DNA from: Combretum micranthum
Lineage: Eukaryota; Streptophyta; Magnoliopsida; Myrtales; Combretaceae
Length of the DNA: 64,000 nt
Assembly (NCBI GenBank): GCA_024138025.1
Contig: JAMXBD010000209.1
Span: 558,001-622,000, forward strand
Reading direction: 5' to 3'
The notes beneath the pieces were generated by a model. That model was not told where the DNA came from and did no database searches. It was given only the letters and a program-made list of their open reading frames with translations. Position 1 is the stretch's first letter, and each line of letters opens with the position of its first letter. The position numbers and the translations under genes are program-made. Shown here in pieces: positions 12,044 to 25,200 of this stretch.

Positions 12044-15000
12044 ATGATGAACTGGTCGTGCCCAAGTCATGGGACCTGGCGAGTGGTTTACCTACTGTTT
12101 TTGGGTCAGTTGGTATCTTTTAGCATGGCACTTGGGAGCTTCACTTCATCTCTTGTAGCCAAGTCTGGTAAGCTAGCCAATATCAAATTTACGTTTCCGC
12201 TTTTAATGATAAGAATTTCGATGTTTTTAGTAACTAACTAACCCTGTCAAGTTAGTTATTGCTTGACTTGAGGTCACTTCTTGAGAAGACAAATGATGGA
12301 GAATAACATGACAGGGTTATAAGAACAGCCTATTCTATGAAAATTTATAGATCCTCTGCAAAAACTATCTATTTTCGTTTTGATTTTCTTGTAATGTGTT
12401 TTCTTTCTTTTTGTTGGGATTTTGGCAGGTACTGATGCACCTCTTGTTCTAATGTTCTTTCCTTATGTTTTCTTGGCATTGGTATACGGAAGCATCCTCA
12501 TCTACAGGCGTCGCGGATTACTGGTATTTTCCAATTGGTTAAGACAATTTGAAATGTTTTCGCGAGAATTTTTTTACATCGCTGAAAACAATTTATGGTG
12601 TTTTCTCTGTTTTCGTGGTGATCAAGGTTCCTTGGTACTGGTATCTGGTTCTGGGGTTTGTTGATGTTCAAGGAAATTTTCTTGGTAAGAAACAGCAACT
12701 ATTCTGGCTCTGTCTCTCACGGACAATTTTGAATTCGATTCACATTATAAAAGTTTGGTAAGGTATGAATAAATCGCTTAAACTTTCAAATAACGACTTT
12801 ACAAGTCTACAGGTAAATTACATATGAAAGTACATCTATCAACGTACTAATCCCAATATTAATATATTATATGAACTTTGCAAAATATTAATACCTCATT
12901 TAATTTACTACTCTCAAGTGTTGATCTCTTTTTTAATCACTTCAAACATTGATATCTTATATGAAGTTATCCTAAATATTGATGTCTTTTTAATGTAATT
13001 CACCTCTACCTATAATAGTTTTTGAAAATAGGTGCATATCACAGATGTTGCTAAGAGTATATTTACACCCGATTACTAGTTTTAGAATCGTATCTTTGAT
13101 TTGCCATACATAATTCAACCTTGGCAAATAGTGCTCCTACAATAGGCGAGCCAGAGAACTACCAAGTATGGGAATGTTTTCATAATTTCAAAACAAGTGA
13201 ACCCACTTAGAGTATATTTCCGTTTGATCATCAACCTGTTAATAGTTTTTTACGAAGAAATGGTGAAATCATTGTACCTAATCTCACATTTGTTTTATGT
13301 TATGCATTTAGCTTGTTACAGTAAATTAATTTCCTCTGCTGCAGTGAATATGGCATATGAGTACGCATCGATCACCAGTGTGACATTATTGGATTGTTGG
13401 ACAGTAGCTTGGGTACTCCTGTTGACATGGTTCTTCCTGGGAACTAGATACTCCTTATGGCAGTTGTTTGGTTGTGCACTTTGTGTGCTAGGCCTTGGCT
13501 TAGTGCTTCTCTCTGATGCCGGGGTGGGTGGAGGAGGTAAATATCTCACAGAAACTGTTGTAAGATCAAGAAATTTAGTATTTCAAGGACTAGTTTTAGT
13601 AATTCAACTTCTTTGTACAATCAAGAAATTTTTAGAAATCAATGTGAATACCAGGAATATTGTTACTCAAAGATGTTTTAACCTGAGCTGGTGATTCTTC
13701 TTCAGGTGGTTCTAAACCTCTTTTAGGTGATGCGCTCGTTATAGCAGGGACAGTTTTCTTTGCACTGAGCAACGTTGGTGAGGTCAGTTTATGCTGGTAA
13801 TCTGCTGCATTCATCATCATATGATACCAGCTTTACCACTCAATTAGCTTTCTAGCTATTTTGAAATCTTCCATTCTTATTCCTCAATCGATTGCAGGAA
13901 TTTTGTGTGAAGGAAAAGGATCGCGTTGAAGTGGTGGCTATGATTGGTTGCTTTGGAGTGCTAGTGACTCTTGTTGAGATGTATCCTAAGCATGGGATTG
14001 ACACGCTTTTTTCCATAGAACTACCATACCACCCAACTTAATGTTGGTGGAACTTGGAAGCATCCAAAACATTCAAGAAGATTGTTCTTGCTTTCCTTAA
14101 TTCCGGGCAGCCCTATCTTCGAGCTGTCAAGTGTAAAATCAATCAATTGGACAGTAGATGTTGTAAGTGGCAGATTCCTCTTAAATCAAACTCTACTTCC
14201 TTAGGATTTATCATGATATTTTGTCAGTACCATTCATATATGATATTTAATATGTAAAAACTTCCTAGATTGGGCCTAAATTGTTGGTGATCTTAGACCT
14301 TAAAAATGTTTTGACAAGTTTCTTGCTTCTGAGTGCTTTATGTTCATGAGATCTGCTTCTGTTTCATTTTCATTACACATTCAAGTTCTAATGGATTCTT
14401 TATGCTTTCTTGTTTTTTCTCAGGTAGTAGCTTTTGTTGGCTATGCTATTGCAATGTTCTCATTCTACTCGTTTGCCCCTGTTGTACTAAAGGTCTCCCT
14501 CTGCACTGTTGGTCTTAAAGCTCATGTGAAATTTTGCAAGATCATGTGATCTTAGTAAAGTTGAGGGTTGTTCTTAATTGATCGAATAAATTATATCGAC
14601 TATCCTTGTAAACTTTCATTCTAGGTAGCTATGACAAATGAACTTTGAAGTATCCATCTGATGAGAAAATGCTCTACAGATGAGTGGAGCCACACTGTTC
14701 AACCTGTCATTGCTAACATCAGATATGTGGGCTGTTGTTGTTCGAATCTTTTTCTACCACCAGACGGTACATTGTTATAAAATCATCTTATAATTCATCT
14801 TCTATGCATGATTTTCATTGGTCTTCTATATCCTTTGTTCAGGTGGACTGGTTGTACTTTCTTGCCTTCTCAATTGTCATAATTGGACTGGTCCTATATT
14901 CGACAATGTAAGTGTTCTAAAATAGAAAATGTCGAGTGCTTAACAAGTGCTTCGAACCACCATTAACAAAAACTACTAAAATAATATCTAAAGCCAACAT

Positions 15001-15261
15001 ATCTCAATCCCTTTTTATTTAGGACACTGATTATGATTTGATGGTTATTGGAAACCCTGAAAACATATAGCATCTCACTTCTTGATTAGTAAAGCTTCAT
15101 CAACAATTTCCAAGAATTGCTGTTTTCACAATCTGTTTGCTTGCCTATTTTCAAGGGAGAGGGAACCAAAGGTTGCGCCATCTAATGAAGTTTCAAGCAG
15201 CAATCAATACCAAATGCTCAACAATGAAACCATAGCTCCTACAAGTGAGACCTCGGCTTAG
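12044..15261 (+). CDS. SLC35F/DUF914-type membrane transporter, 11 exons, 335 aa
   Basis: Exons: 12044-12167, 12429-12523, 12627-12684, 13345-13536, 13706-13782, 13898-13980, 14111-14162, 14424-14492, 14680-14766, 14843-14907, 15156-15261. Every intron is GT-AG; phases agree and the total is 1008 nt, ending in TAG. The product is a hydrophobic multi-pass protein of the drug/metabolite-transporter superfamily, matching plant solute carrier family 35 F (DUF914) proteins along its length: GQLVSFSMALGSFTSS, YGSILIYRRR, AYEYASITSVTLLDCW, GDALVIAGTVFFALSNVGEE, SGATLFNLSLLTSDMWAV and VDWLYFLAFS. About ten membrane helices are expected, with a polar C-terminal tail. The family is thought to move nucleotide-sugar-like or small organic substrates in endomembranes; the substrate is unknown. 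The start is the first in-frame ATG; a second ATG follows directly at 12047. Length fits the family. Confidence 0.9.
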
Positions 15262-15417
15262 TTATGCATCATCAAGTAAAGATTTCCATCATTTTAAGGT
15301 AAAATTTAGCTTGTATTTCCATCTTACGTTTGCTATATGTGTACTTTCGTGTTTTGGTAATTTAGTATTTCAAGTTTTAATTTTTTTAAGTTAGCACTCC
15401 AACTTTCAAATGACATT

Positions 15418-15706
15418 TAGTTTAGAGCTAATGACATAAATAGTTCCTAAACTTTAGTAAAATATACAATTAGTATCTAAACTCTGCAATTGATTAGTTT
15501 AGTACACAAAAGCTTTGAAATTGATTGATTTAGTACATGAACGAATCTAATGGAAGTACTATTGGCGTGTATGAAAAGTTTTTTCAATGACTAAATTTAT
15601 CAATTTTAAAGTCGAGGTATTAAATTGATTAAATTCAACGTTCAGGTAACTAATTGTCCATTTTGTCAAAGTTTAGTTATCATTCGTGGCATTAATCCAA
15701 TTTAAT
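15418..15706. repeat. MITE, family M copy 1
   Basis: The ends are inverted repeats (agctaatgacataaatag against the inverse of gaatgccattaatcc-like sequence on the right), and the interior alternates ctaaactt/ttgatcaatttagta words. It belongs with the copies at 17461-17665 and 38846-39147, which share the terminal pattern GGRTWATGYCACRAATG. It lies just past the 3' end of the transporter gene and could supply its polyadenylation region. Target duplication is unclear here. Confidence 0.6.
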
Positions 15707-17006
15707 ATCATTTAATTTCTTATTTTTATTTTTTGAACTAGATGAATTATTTCGTTATAATCCCCAATCTAACATATTTCCATACAATCAAATATTATTT
15801 ACTTAGAAAACTTCAATTGCAAAAAAATATCTATAATAAAAGAAGGAAAAAATTGAATAATTTATAATAAGTTATTTATAATTTCAGCATGTAATATTGG
15901 TATCACATAGGGGTGGCTGCAATACGGTTTGTTTAGTTTGCTTTCATATTAATCAAATTGTAATATGTGGTTTGGTTTTTCATTTAAATTCCAACCTAAT
16001 CATGTAGTTTGGTTCATAATTTTTTTGAAAAAAAAAATGGTACGGTATAATTCAGTTCATGAATTGATCTATTATTGCAAATCAACTAATAGATTTTCTT
16101 TTTAAAACAACAATGATCCTCTCCACATCATCTTCTTCTCTTTGCCAACAATATTGTTAGCAATACTTGATTTCACAACCAAATGGATAATGACTATTCT
16201 AAACAATATGGTTATTTCATATTTGATGACACCGATTTATTGCAAAACTACTGATCAGCAATCAACAAATGATGAGAGTAGTGTAAATTTTTATAAAATT
16301 GCCTCACATTGATAATGTTTCTTTTTTTTTTTTTCTTTTTCCTTTTATTAAACATAACATTTTGATCTGAATTTTCCTATCATCAAATTGAATTGTTTTA
16401 AAAGGAATCAAATTTATGGTTCAAATTGTTTCTAATGTAATGCAATTTAGGATTCAATCAGTTTTTTTTCTAACCTAGGTGTAGGCAAAAAAATCAACCA
16501 AATCAAATCAATTTGTTAACCATACCAAATCAAATCCAACATATAGTTTTTAAACAATTTGGTTTACAAAATTCTCAATCCGATCCAATTTGTAAATTCA
16601 TGGTTTGGAGGGGTAAACCATACTATTATGTAGAACTAAATCATTTTAGAAAAAAACATAATAATATTTTACTTGTAACCATAAATTTTCTTATAATAAT
16701 TGATTAAAATTAATGAATGTTAGTTAACAATAACTCATTCCTTTATAAGATTGTCTTTTTTCTAGAATATATTCTTCTGTTGTTGACCTAATGTTGTTTT
16801 TCTTTTTTCTTAATCATTTTAATCCTATGGACTATGTGATATATTTATATAGTAATAAGTAAACAACTAGCCTTTTAACTTTTTTCACTTCCAATTCTAC
16901 CCATTATAAAAGTGGAAATAATAATTTAGTCTCTACACATGTATATAAAATTTCATACTCAATATTTATGTAACACATTTAAAGTCCACAACTTTATTAG
17001 ATCACT
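15707..17006. other. Intergenic, no gene recognised
   Basis: AT-rich. The stretch 15908-16640 has hAT-terminus-like words (aggggtggctgcaatacgg at 15909) and many ggtttggtt/aaccaaat repeats similar to hAT subterminal DNA, but a matching right end was not found. The ORF at 16513-16707 lies in this repetitive stretch. Confidence 0.4.
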
Positions 17007-17460
17007 AGGTGGTGCACTTGGAGACACCTATTTGTCATGTTAGTCATTCCCCAATCACTATTAAAGTATACTTTGTCACAAGAGAAGTTCTAGGATTTGA
17101 GTTTTTTTATTCTAATAAGGACTATAGTTGTTTAAGTGGTGATGGTTGAGTTTTTTAATGAGCCAATGGGTCTAGGAGTCACAATTTTATTTTGGTGGTA
17201 GATTATTTTCTAGACAAAAGTTACTACATTGTGAAAACAATAATAATGTTAATATTATTTAGAACATTTAGCAATCTAATAGAAGTTTATTGTTGGTATA
17301 TATACAACATTAAATTGATGCAGTATTTATTAATGGGAGGCTTGAAGCAATACTAGTGTCCATCCTATCTTTGACAAATTTTAGTGTTATTCAATATGAA
17401 ATCTATCTACTTTAATAAAACCAAAAAAAAAAAAAAGAAGACTTAAGATAAAAGTATTTA

Positions 17461-17665
17461 GGGTTAATGTCACGAATGAAACCTAAACTATAACGAAATG
17501 TTAAGGTACCTGAATTTTGAAATTGTTCAATTTAATACTTAAGAAAACTATTTGTGCATGTTAATAATACCTCTATTAAGTTCTTTTAGGTACTAAATCC
17601 ATCAATTTTAAAATCTATATACTAAATTGATCATTTCAAAGTTCAAGTATAATTCATAACATCAT
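17461..17665. repeat. MITE, family M copy 2, inserted in repeat X-A
   Basis: It starts GGGTTAATGTCACGAATG and ends with the diverged inverse (…catcatctc). It is flanked by AAGTATTT on both sides (left aagtattta, right aagtatttg), which fits an 8-9 bp target duplication. Repeat X copy B lacks it at the equivalent place, giving a paralogous near-empty site. The interior has the family words ttgatcatttcaaagttca. Confidence 0.65.
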
Positions 17666-18025
17666 CTCAAGTATTTGTTGCAATAATAAGTAAATTGTTG
17701 CTATAAATTTAAGTTCTTTGATAATTAATAAGTTGCCTTGTAAAACATGTCTTCTTCTCTTTATTCTTGATATAAATAAATGAATAAACAAATAAACAAA
17801 AGAACTTAAATTGATCAATTTTGAAGTTTATATACTAAATTGATCATTTTCAAAGTTCACGTATCATTCATAATATTATCTCAAGTATTTCTTGCAATAA
17901 TAAGTAAATTGTTGCTATAAATTTAAGGACTTTGATAATTAATAAATTGCCTTGTAAATCATGTCTTCTTCTCTTTATTCTCCATATAAATAAATGAATA
18001 AATAAATAAACACTACAATATTATA
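17600..18025. repeat. Tandem duplication, period 214 bp
   Basis: The sequence from aatccatcaattttaaaatc to ataaatgaataaac occurs twice in a row. For example, caataataagtaaattgttg is at 17681 and 17895. The unit joins the right half of the MITE to adjacent repeat X sequence, so the duplication is younger than the MITE insertion. Confidence 0.8.
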
Positions 18026-18570
18026 AATAAAGACAAGTAATAAATCTATTTTTAATGTAACTTTTATCTCATTGCCTAAAGTTTTAATTTGATTGTTGCT
18101 AGTTCAATTGAAGGGACTCTCTATCTTCAAGTTGGATGGAAGGTCAAGAACATACTCATTTTCAATTGCTCTTTGTTGGATATTTAACGCACTTAATGTA
18201 AGGAAACTAGAGGCCAAATATATATATCCAAATGATTGCACAAGAGTTAGTTATTTTTTGGTGATTATTATCTAATCGTAATTGGTGGTTCGCATGCACT
18301 TGGAGGACACTTATCTCTTGAGTGAGTCATTTGTTAATGATTATCGAAGCATGTTTTATCATAAGAGAAGTGCTATGGTCTCTAATAAACACCATAATTC
18401 ATCAAGTTTTGATGGTTGAGTGTTTGACGAGTTTTGTTGATATTGAGAGCTTAGAGGAGGCTAATGGGGAGTTTGTATGGAAATTGCATCTTTGTCTTAA
18501 TTAATGGGTTGCTCATGAAGTGTATTTCAGTTTATGATACAATATTTATCTTTCCTAGACAAAAAGAAAA

Positions 18571-19670
18571 GGTTGTCGTATTTTTCTTTTATTTCTTTTT
18601 TTCTTTTTTTTGACGAAAGAGTTCTTTATTATGGATGAAAGCATGGCCTTGAGAAGAATTCAGGATCTATAAACATGATCTGCTAAAAAGAGAAAGCAAA
18701 GGGTTAGGGGTTAATGCCCTAGTAACAAACAAAAAGCTACAACCTAAGATTGTTTGTTTTGTATGCTAGCATGGAGAAGAGACTTCATCAATGTTAGACA
18801 ATGTTAGACAGCATTAGAGGAGATAGTAAAAATCTATTGATAGGTTGTTTCATCCATGTAAATAAAAAGAAGAAACAATGTTAGAGAAATAGTGAAAATG
18901 TATATGAAAAGTTTGATTAGTTATTAAAATGATAACTTTAAAGTTTATATATCAAATTAAAAGTTCAGTACTAGATTTAGTTCTAGGCATATTAGTAGGT
19001 TTCTAATAATGTTATAAAAAATGAGCTAATCTAGATTATTAGCTATTTATAATCCACAAGATAATAATATCTTAAAACCCTAAATGGAGGAAAACATTGG
19101 AAATCTATGAAGAGATCCAAATGGAATTAATCCAATTCTTCCTTGAAAATATTTTTGTGGGTTATTCAATCAATGACTAACATCAAAATTTAAATATATT
19201 TTGTAAATATTAATATTTAAGAAAGGATATGATTCAACATAAAATAGGATTTGAAAAAGTACCTTAGGTTAAAATTAAGTAAAAAAATATCGTTTTCTAA
19301 ATTTTAATATCTAATGAATATCTCAGGTTCAAATTCACGTGAGATGGTAAAAGTTATTGGTTGATAATGTTCTTAGATAATAATCTTTTTGGTAGATTAC
19401 ATGACATCTCTTAAATCCTTTAAAAATACATGCATATCTAATTTTTAAAAAGTTTAAACAATTGTGGGTCTCACTTTTAATATGTATATGTTTTATGAAA
19501 ATAATAAAGAAAATCAGTTGATGGGATAAATTTAACAACTAATATTAGATATGAAGTGAATCTTGGTATTCCAACAAAATAACCTAAGTAAGTTATTCAA
19601 TTTCTTTATTTTTTTCCATGTCGGCAAATGGAAATGCATGAGAAGTCAATATAGTGAGGTTATTTTGTGG
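18571..19670. other. Intergenic, no gene recognised
   Basis: It begins with a T-rich tract (18578-18612) that could be the poly-A tail of a reverse-oriented retroposon fragment, then AT-rich sequence. The short ORF at 19335-19538 has no recognisable family. Confidence 0.4.
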
Positions 19671-20797
19671 TCCCATCATATTTAATCATTAAAATAAATA
19701 TAATAAGTGATATATTATGTATTCAGTGGTATAATTTGGATATAAATTTGATCAATTAAATAGTTGACGGATTAATCTCCTTGAAAAACATGACGGAACC
19801 ATAAATTAAATATTTTCTTATATTAAATGTTGGATCAAGAACTTTGTTAAAAAGTAAATGGTCTATACAATTTTAAAAGATTTCATGATCATGATTAGTT
19901 ACATTTAGATCAACTTATCTCCAAGTGTCTTTCCATTTGTATTGAAGCTACAAGGGAAGAGTCTTTACTCATTGAGGACATGAAATTGAAGTAGGATTAT
20001 CCGTTCTAATTACTTGACTCTAACTTTATCTTGATTTATTATTTGTTAAAATAAAAAATTCTTTATTTTGGAGATGGTTAATGTTTAATATGATATAGTT
20101 TAGTATTAATATTGACTGCAATTTTACTCAATCAAATCCGATTTCATGTAACTATTTTTTCCAACTTTTTTACTTGCATATTAATTTTTATATTATTTAG
20201 AGAAGAATTTTCTATAACCCTAAACTCCAAATTAAAAGTCCTGGATAAAATTTTGTAAATTCTTTTACTTAAATAGTGTCTAGAACACATATGAAACATC
20301 AAATTCTATGGAGTTACTTCATGCTACTCTTGTTACATTCTAAATATTATTAACTCATAATACAAAAAGTATCATAAAGTTTTTTTTTTTTTTTCAACCA
20401 TGAGTTCAAAATTAAGGAGGAAAGAAAAAAAATCCATACCTTGATAAGACTACCATGCCTCTATTAATGCTAGGTTTTTTTGAGCTGGAATTAGTAGTGA
20501 AAGCACATGTTCAAAGCGAAGTGACCCTGGCTCGATTCTAAGGTTGTAAGTTATTTCCCATGCAGCTCTATCCATGCATATTATTATTATTATTATTATT
20601 TTTTTTTTTTGTAACTAAGATTATGTAATCATACAAATAATTAAGTAATTTTTTTTATAAAAATCTTTATGTAGATATTCTTACGTGTCAATAATATGGA
20701 TATAGATATGGTTATGATCTTATCATAACAAACCCAATGATCCTTATCCCATCCTCAAAGCTCTTATAAGCTACACAACCAAAGCTACACTTTCACT
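19671..20797 (+). repeat. P1: orphan copy of the NIP upstream region
   Basis: This block is homologous in order to the DNA upstream of the aquaporin gene, there split into 29262-29935, 33508-33785 and 34660-34817. Shared words include aaaaacatgaygga, attttaaaagatt, gaaattgaagtaggatta, attaactcataatacaaaaa, ttattattattattatt and cacaaccaaagctacacttt. In the intact gene the homology ends about 75 bp before the start codon. P1 is not followed by any NIP exon; it runs directly into repeat X-B. It is therefore a duplicated promoter segment without its gene. Confidence 0.75.
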
Positions 20798-20839
20798 TAT
20801 AAGTTAATTTATTAAAAATAAACCCAACACTAAGTTCTA

Positions 20840-21480
20840 AGTGTTGTTGTTCCAATATGGACTATAGTATAAATTTTTCTTGATATTGAGGGCTTATATG
20901 GATCAATCGATGAGTTAGCTCATGAAATGTATTTTAGTTTATGATAAATAACTTGCCTATATTTAAACAAAGAGCTGTTACATTGTAAAAACAATAATAA
21001 TATTAGTATTAGTTTGAATATTTAGCAATCTACTAGAAGGTTATTGTTGGTGTATATATGTTAGTATTATTTATTAATCGAAGCTTTATTTGCTAAGTTA
21101 TACAGATATTCTCATCTTTGACAATTGTAATGGTATTCAATTTGAAAGTTATCCACTTAAAATAAGACTTTACTAATATTGTACATTGCTACAAATAAGC
21201 AAATCGTTGCCATGATTTTAATATCCATGTTTAAATTGGGCAATCAATAAATTGCCTTGTAAAGCACATCTTCTCCTCTTAATTCTCCATATAAATAAAT
21301 AAATAAACAAACACAACTATATTACAAATAACAAGGAATAAATCTATTTTTAATGTAAATCTTACCTCATTGGTAAAGCTTTGTATTAGATTTTGTGCTA
21401 TTGATTCTACAATTTAAGGGGTTCTCTATCTTTAAGAATAGGTAAAGGTTATATTTAAGAGATTACACAAAAGTTGGTAG
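20840..21480 (+). repeat. Repeat X, copy B
   Basis: It lacks the first part of X and begins near ggactatagtataaattttt, then follows X through aaaacaataataatattag, attgccttgtaaagcac, aataaatctatttttaatgtaa and attctacaatttaaggggtt. It has no MITE at the site filled in copy A. It abuts P1 on the left and the copia region on the right. Confidence 0.6.
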
Positions 21481-22205
21481 TGTAAGATATAGACTTTATG
21501 GAAAAGAGATTTAACTTTTCCTTTGTGAAACACCATAAAGATAGGATATTAAATATATTAATTTGTTACAGATATTAGTTATTGATATTACATACTAATG
21601 CAGAAGACACCATAAATTAAGAAGATCAATTAATTCCTTGAACATATGCGTTTCTCCCTCTTGATTTTGCCTTTTATTACAAAGAATTTTGATGGAATAA
21701 CATTTTCATGTCGTTAATATGTTTTTATGTTTTCTCTCTATAACCCTAATAGGTAGAAAGAGGACCAATTTATATATCTATTGTTTTAATTTGATACTTT
21801 TATCAAATACCAATTTTAACGGCTGAGATTTATTTTGATTATTAAATAGGCAACTTAACTAATTAGGACCAAATTAGAAAGAGTATCCCTTAACTTTCAG
21901 GCCAAATTCTAATATTCTCCCAATTGGCCCAACAATTCATATTTGCTATATTTAACAGTCATACATAAATCTCTTAACACATCCATAAGTTACCCCAACC
22001 CTTCCATATACCACAACATTAGCAATTCATTAAGTCAAGTCTCATAAGTGATATATAAATATCATAATGGTCAATATTAATGTCTTATAGAGAATATTAT
22101 AATAATTAAGTATGCACAATCATAAATTTGTAATAAATAAGAAAATGCCAATGTGTCAAAAAACTTTTATTAAGCTCAAGAGTGTTAAAACATCATAAAA
22201 TCAAT
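21481..22205. other. Possible 3' LTR region of the copia element; no gene
   Basis: This lies just beyond the end of the copia polyprotein in its direction of transcription, so its 3' LTR is expected here. I could not match this stretch to a partner LTR at 25400-25735, so boundaries are unknown. Confidence 0.35.
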
Positions 22206-25200
22206 CATCAATACAACCAAGACCCATTCTTTGAACAAATGCTTTAACTGTCTTTGGTTATATGTCTTTAGTTAAAGGATCTACAATCATGAGATATTTA
22301 TGTTCTATACACATTCTTCGTTTTTGAACCTTTTCCTTCATGGCAAAATATTTCAACTCCATATGTTTAGCACTTCTAAGGTATTTATTGTTCATGGAGA
22401 AGAAAATTGTTGCATAATTATCATCATTAACTTTCAGCGATATAATAATGGTGTCGGTAACCTTAAATTCTAAAGTAAGGTTCTATAACCATAATGCATG
22501 AATTGTAGCCTTAAAAGAAACCACAAATTTTGTTTTATTAGTGGATGCAGTAATGATGGATTGTTTGGTACCTTTCATAAGATTTCTCCTTCTACTAGTT
22601 GGAACAAATAACCAAACGTAGATTTCCTACTAGCAATGCATCCAATTAAGACTAAATCTAAATGCCTAATCAACTCTAATTGATTGGATTTACTATGCAT
22701 GAGCATATAATCATTTATGCCTTGAAGATACCTTAAAACTCTCTTTACAACCTTTAAATAGTCAATGCCAAGATTGTTTTTCATTAGCAGCAAGTAAGAT
22801 ATCATCAACATATAGAACCAAAAATATAAACTTATTCCCACTGATCTTTCAATAAATGTACTAATCAACAGTGTTTTCTTGAAAACCGAGAAATGTGATG
22901 ATATCATTGAATTTAAGATACCATTGCCTAGAAACTTGTTTAAGTCTATTTATTGATTTCTTAAGTTTACACACCAAGTGACCCTTTCCTTTGATGGAAA
23001 AACCTTTGAGTTGATCCATATAAACTTCCTCCTTTAGATCCTCATTAAGAAAGGCAGTTTTCACATGAATTTGATGTAACTCAAAATCATATTAAGCTAC
23101 CAAAGCCATATTGGTTCTTCATAAATCTTTCTTTGAAATAGGTGAAAAAGTCTCTTTATAATCAGTAACATCTTTTTGAGTATAACTTTTGGCAACAATT
23201 TTAGCTTTATATCATTCGATTTTGCCCTTCGAATCGCATTTAGTCTTAAAGACCCATTCACTTGTACCACAAGTTTGAAGCCTTCTGGCAATTTGACGAG
23301 ATCCCAAACATTGTTTTCAGCCATCAAATTCAACTCATCTTTCATAGAATCAATCCACTTATCAGACTCATCACTATTAATGGCTTGTGAAAACGAAACA
23401 GGATTTTTATCAATGTCGCAGTCAAAGTCTAACTCTTGTAAATAAACTACATAGTCATAAGAAATAGCCCACTTTCTAACCCTTACAGGTTTATTTAAGG
23501 CTATTCCATGTAGTTCATTTATTTCAGCTGGTGGTAAATTAGGTTCTTCATAAGATGCTTCTTTATTCAAATATTGTTCACCATCATTTTATTCTTGCAT
23601 TTTTTGAACAATATTTGGAACAACCATGGGTGTTAAAACATTTATAGGTGATGGAACATCAACCTTTATTTCATTAATATCCATAGGTTATTTGCTAGCA
23701 CTCCCACTAACTTTACTATTTTCAATGAACTTGGCATTACTTGTCTCAACAATTATAGAACTATGGTTAAGACAGTAAAACCTATACCCTTTGGATTTCT
23801 TTAGGTAACAAATAAAGTAGCCACTAATATTTTGAGAATCCAATTTCTTTTCATGTGGATTATATACTCATACTTCTACTAGACATCCCCAAGCAGGCAA
23901 GTGTCTTAAACTAGGTTTCCTTCTAGTTCACAACTCAAAAGGAGTTTTACAAACTACTTTACTAGGAATCCTATTCAACAAATACACTGCAGTCATAAGT
24001 GCATACATCCAGAAGGTTTTAGATAATGAAGCATTACTTATCATACTCCTGACCACATCCATTAATGTTCTATTTCGCCTTTCTGCCACAGCACTTCATT
24101 GAGGTTTTTCTAGCATAGTATACTTTGCACGTATGCCATGTCTTTCGAGAAACTTTGCAAATGGACCAAGATTTTGTCCATATTCATCATTCCTTCCATA
24201 ATATTCACCATCTCTATCAGATTTTACGAGTTTTACTGTTCTGTCTAATTGTCTTTCAACCTCCTTAACGAATACCTCAACGGCATTCATAGCTTGAGAT
24301 TTCTCATTTAGCAAATAAATATATACATGCAGTGAAAAATCATCTATAAAGGTGACAAAATATTTTTCTCCACTAAAGGATGGAAAGGTCCACATATATC
24401 AGTGTGTATTATCTCAAGAAGCTAAGTAGTTCTTGTGGCTCCTTCTAGCTATGTTTAGTTTGCTTTCCCTTAATGCAATTCACATATAAACTAAGATTAG
24501 TAAAATCTAAATTCTGTAGAATCTCATTCTTTACTAATCTTTCTAATCTTTCTTGAATGAACGACCCAAACGTATATGTTGCAAATAAGCAGAGTTCTCA
24601 TTTGCCAAACTGCACTTAATACCCATATTTTGATGAATGCACATCAAAGATGTAGAGAAATCAACATCAAGTTTCAATTTGCATAAGCCATCAATAACAA
24701 TTCTAGAATCAATAAAGGAATTATCTTTATTATCCATTTCCACCTTTAAAACTAAACCCCTTAGCACCAAGTTTTGATACAGAAACTAAAATTCTAGATA
24801 ATGAAGGTACATAGAGAGTTTGAGAACTTTTCTAACTCCTTAACTTACTAGGTTCACTATATGAATTTCTTGTATCTTTAGCCTCATTTCCTCTTGAGTA
24901 AGCTTACTGACAATTCATTAGCATCACACTTATCCTTAATAGTGTTATAGTTATTTTGGAATTGTTCATACTTCAAAGGCAACAAGTTCAAAATAACTTA
25001 CACGAAAAAAGAGTCATCTACAATCATACCAAAACTCTTAAGTCTTGCTGCAATATTAGTCATATCAAGGACATGTTGTCGCATGCTTCGCGACTGATCA
25101 TATTTCATAGTCGTGAGTTCAACCATTAGTGTCCATATAAGTGACTTTATCAGTAGAACGAAAGCACTCTTCCACAAACTTAAGGTATTCCTTAGCTGTT

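Larger units (their letters stand above)
17007..18570 (+). repeat. Repeat X, copy A (with internal duplication and MITE)
   Basis: The core begins ggtggtgcacttggagacac and continues through gtgatggttgagtttt, gacaaaagttactacattgtg and aagtaaattgttgctataaa to catactcattttcaattgc. Similar sequence recurs at 20840-21480 (copy B) and 25735-27180 (copy C). Within copy A the opening part is repeated again at 18283-18570. The unit has no ORF and no terminal repeats that I can define, so it may be a segment of a locus duplication or an unrecognised non-autonomous transposon. Confidence 0.65.

Noticed and set aside
13197..13694. 165-codon + strand ORF as a separate membrane protein
   Set aside because: Its middle part is exon 4 of the SLC35F-like gene; the ends are intron sequence. 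Splice sites and phase explain it better.
15908..16640. Second complete hAT element after the transporter gene
   Set aside because: A hAT-like left terminus is present but no matching inverted right end or 8-bp duplication was found.
18578..18760. Possible LINE or other retroposon 3' tail in reverse orientation (T-rich run followed by non-repetitive sequence)
   Set aside because: No reverse transcriptase sequence, no target duplication and no second copy was seen; a T-rich run alone is too common here.
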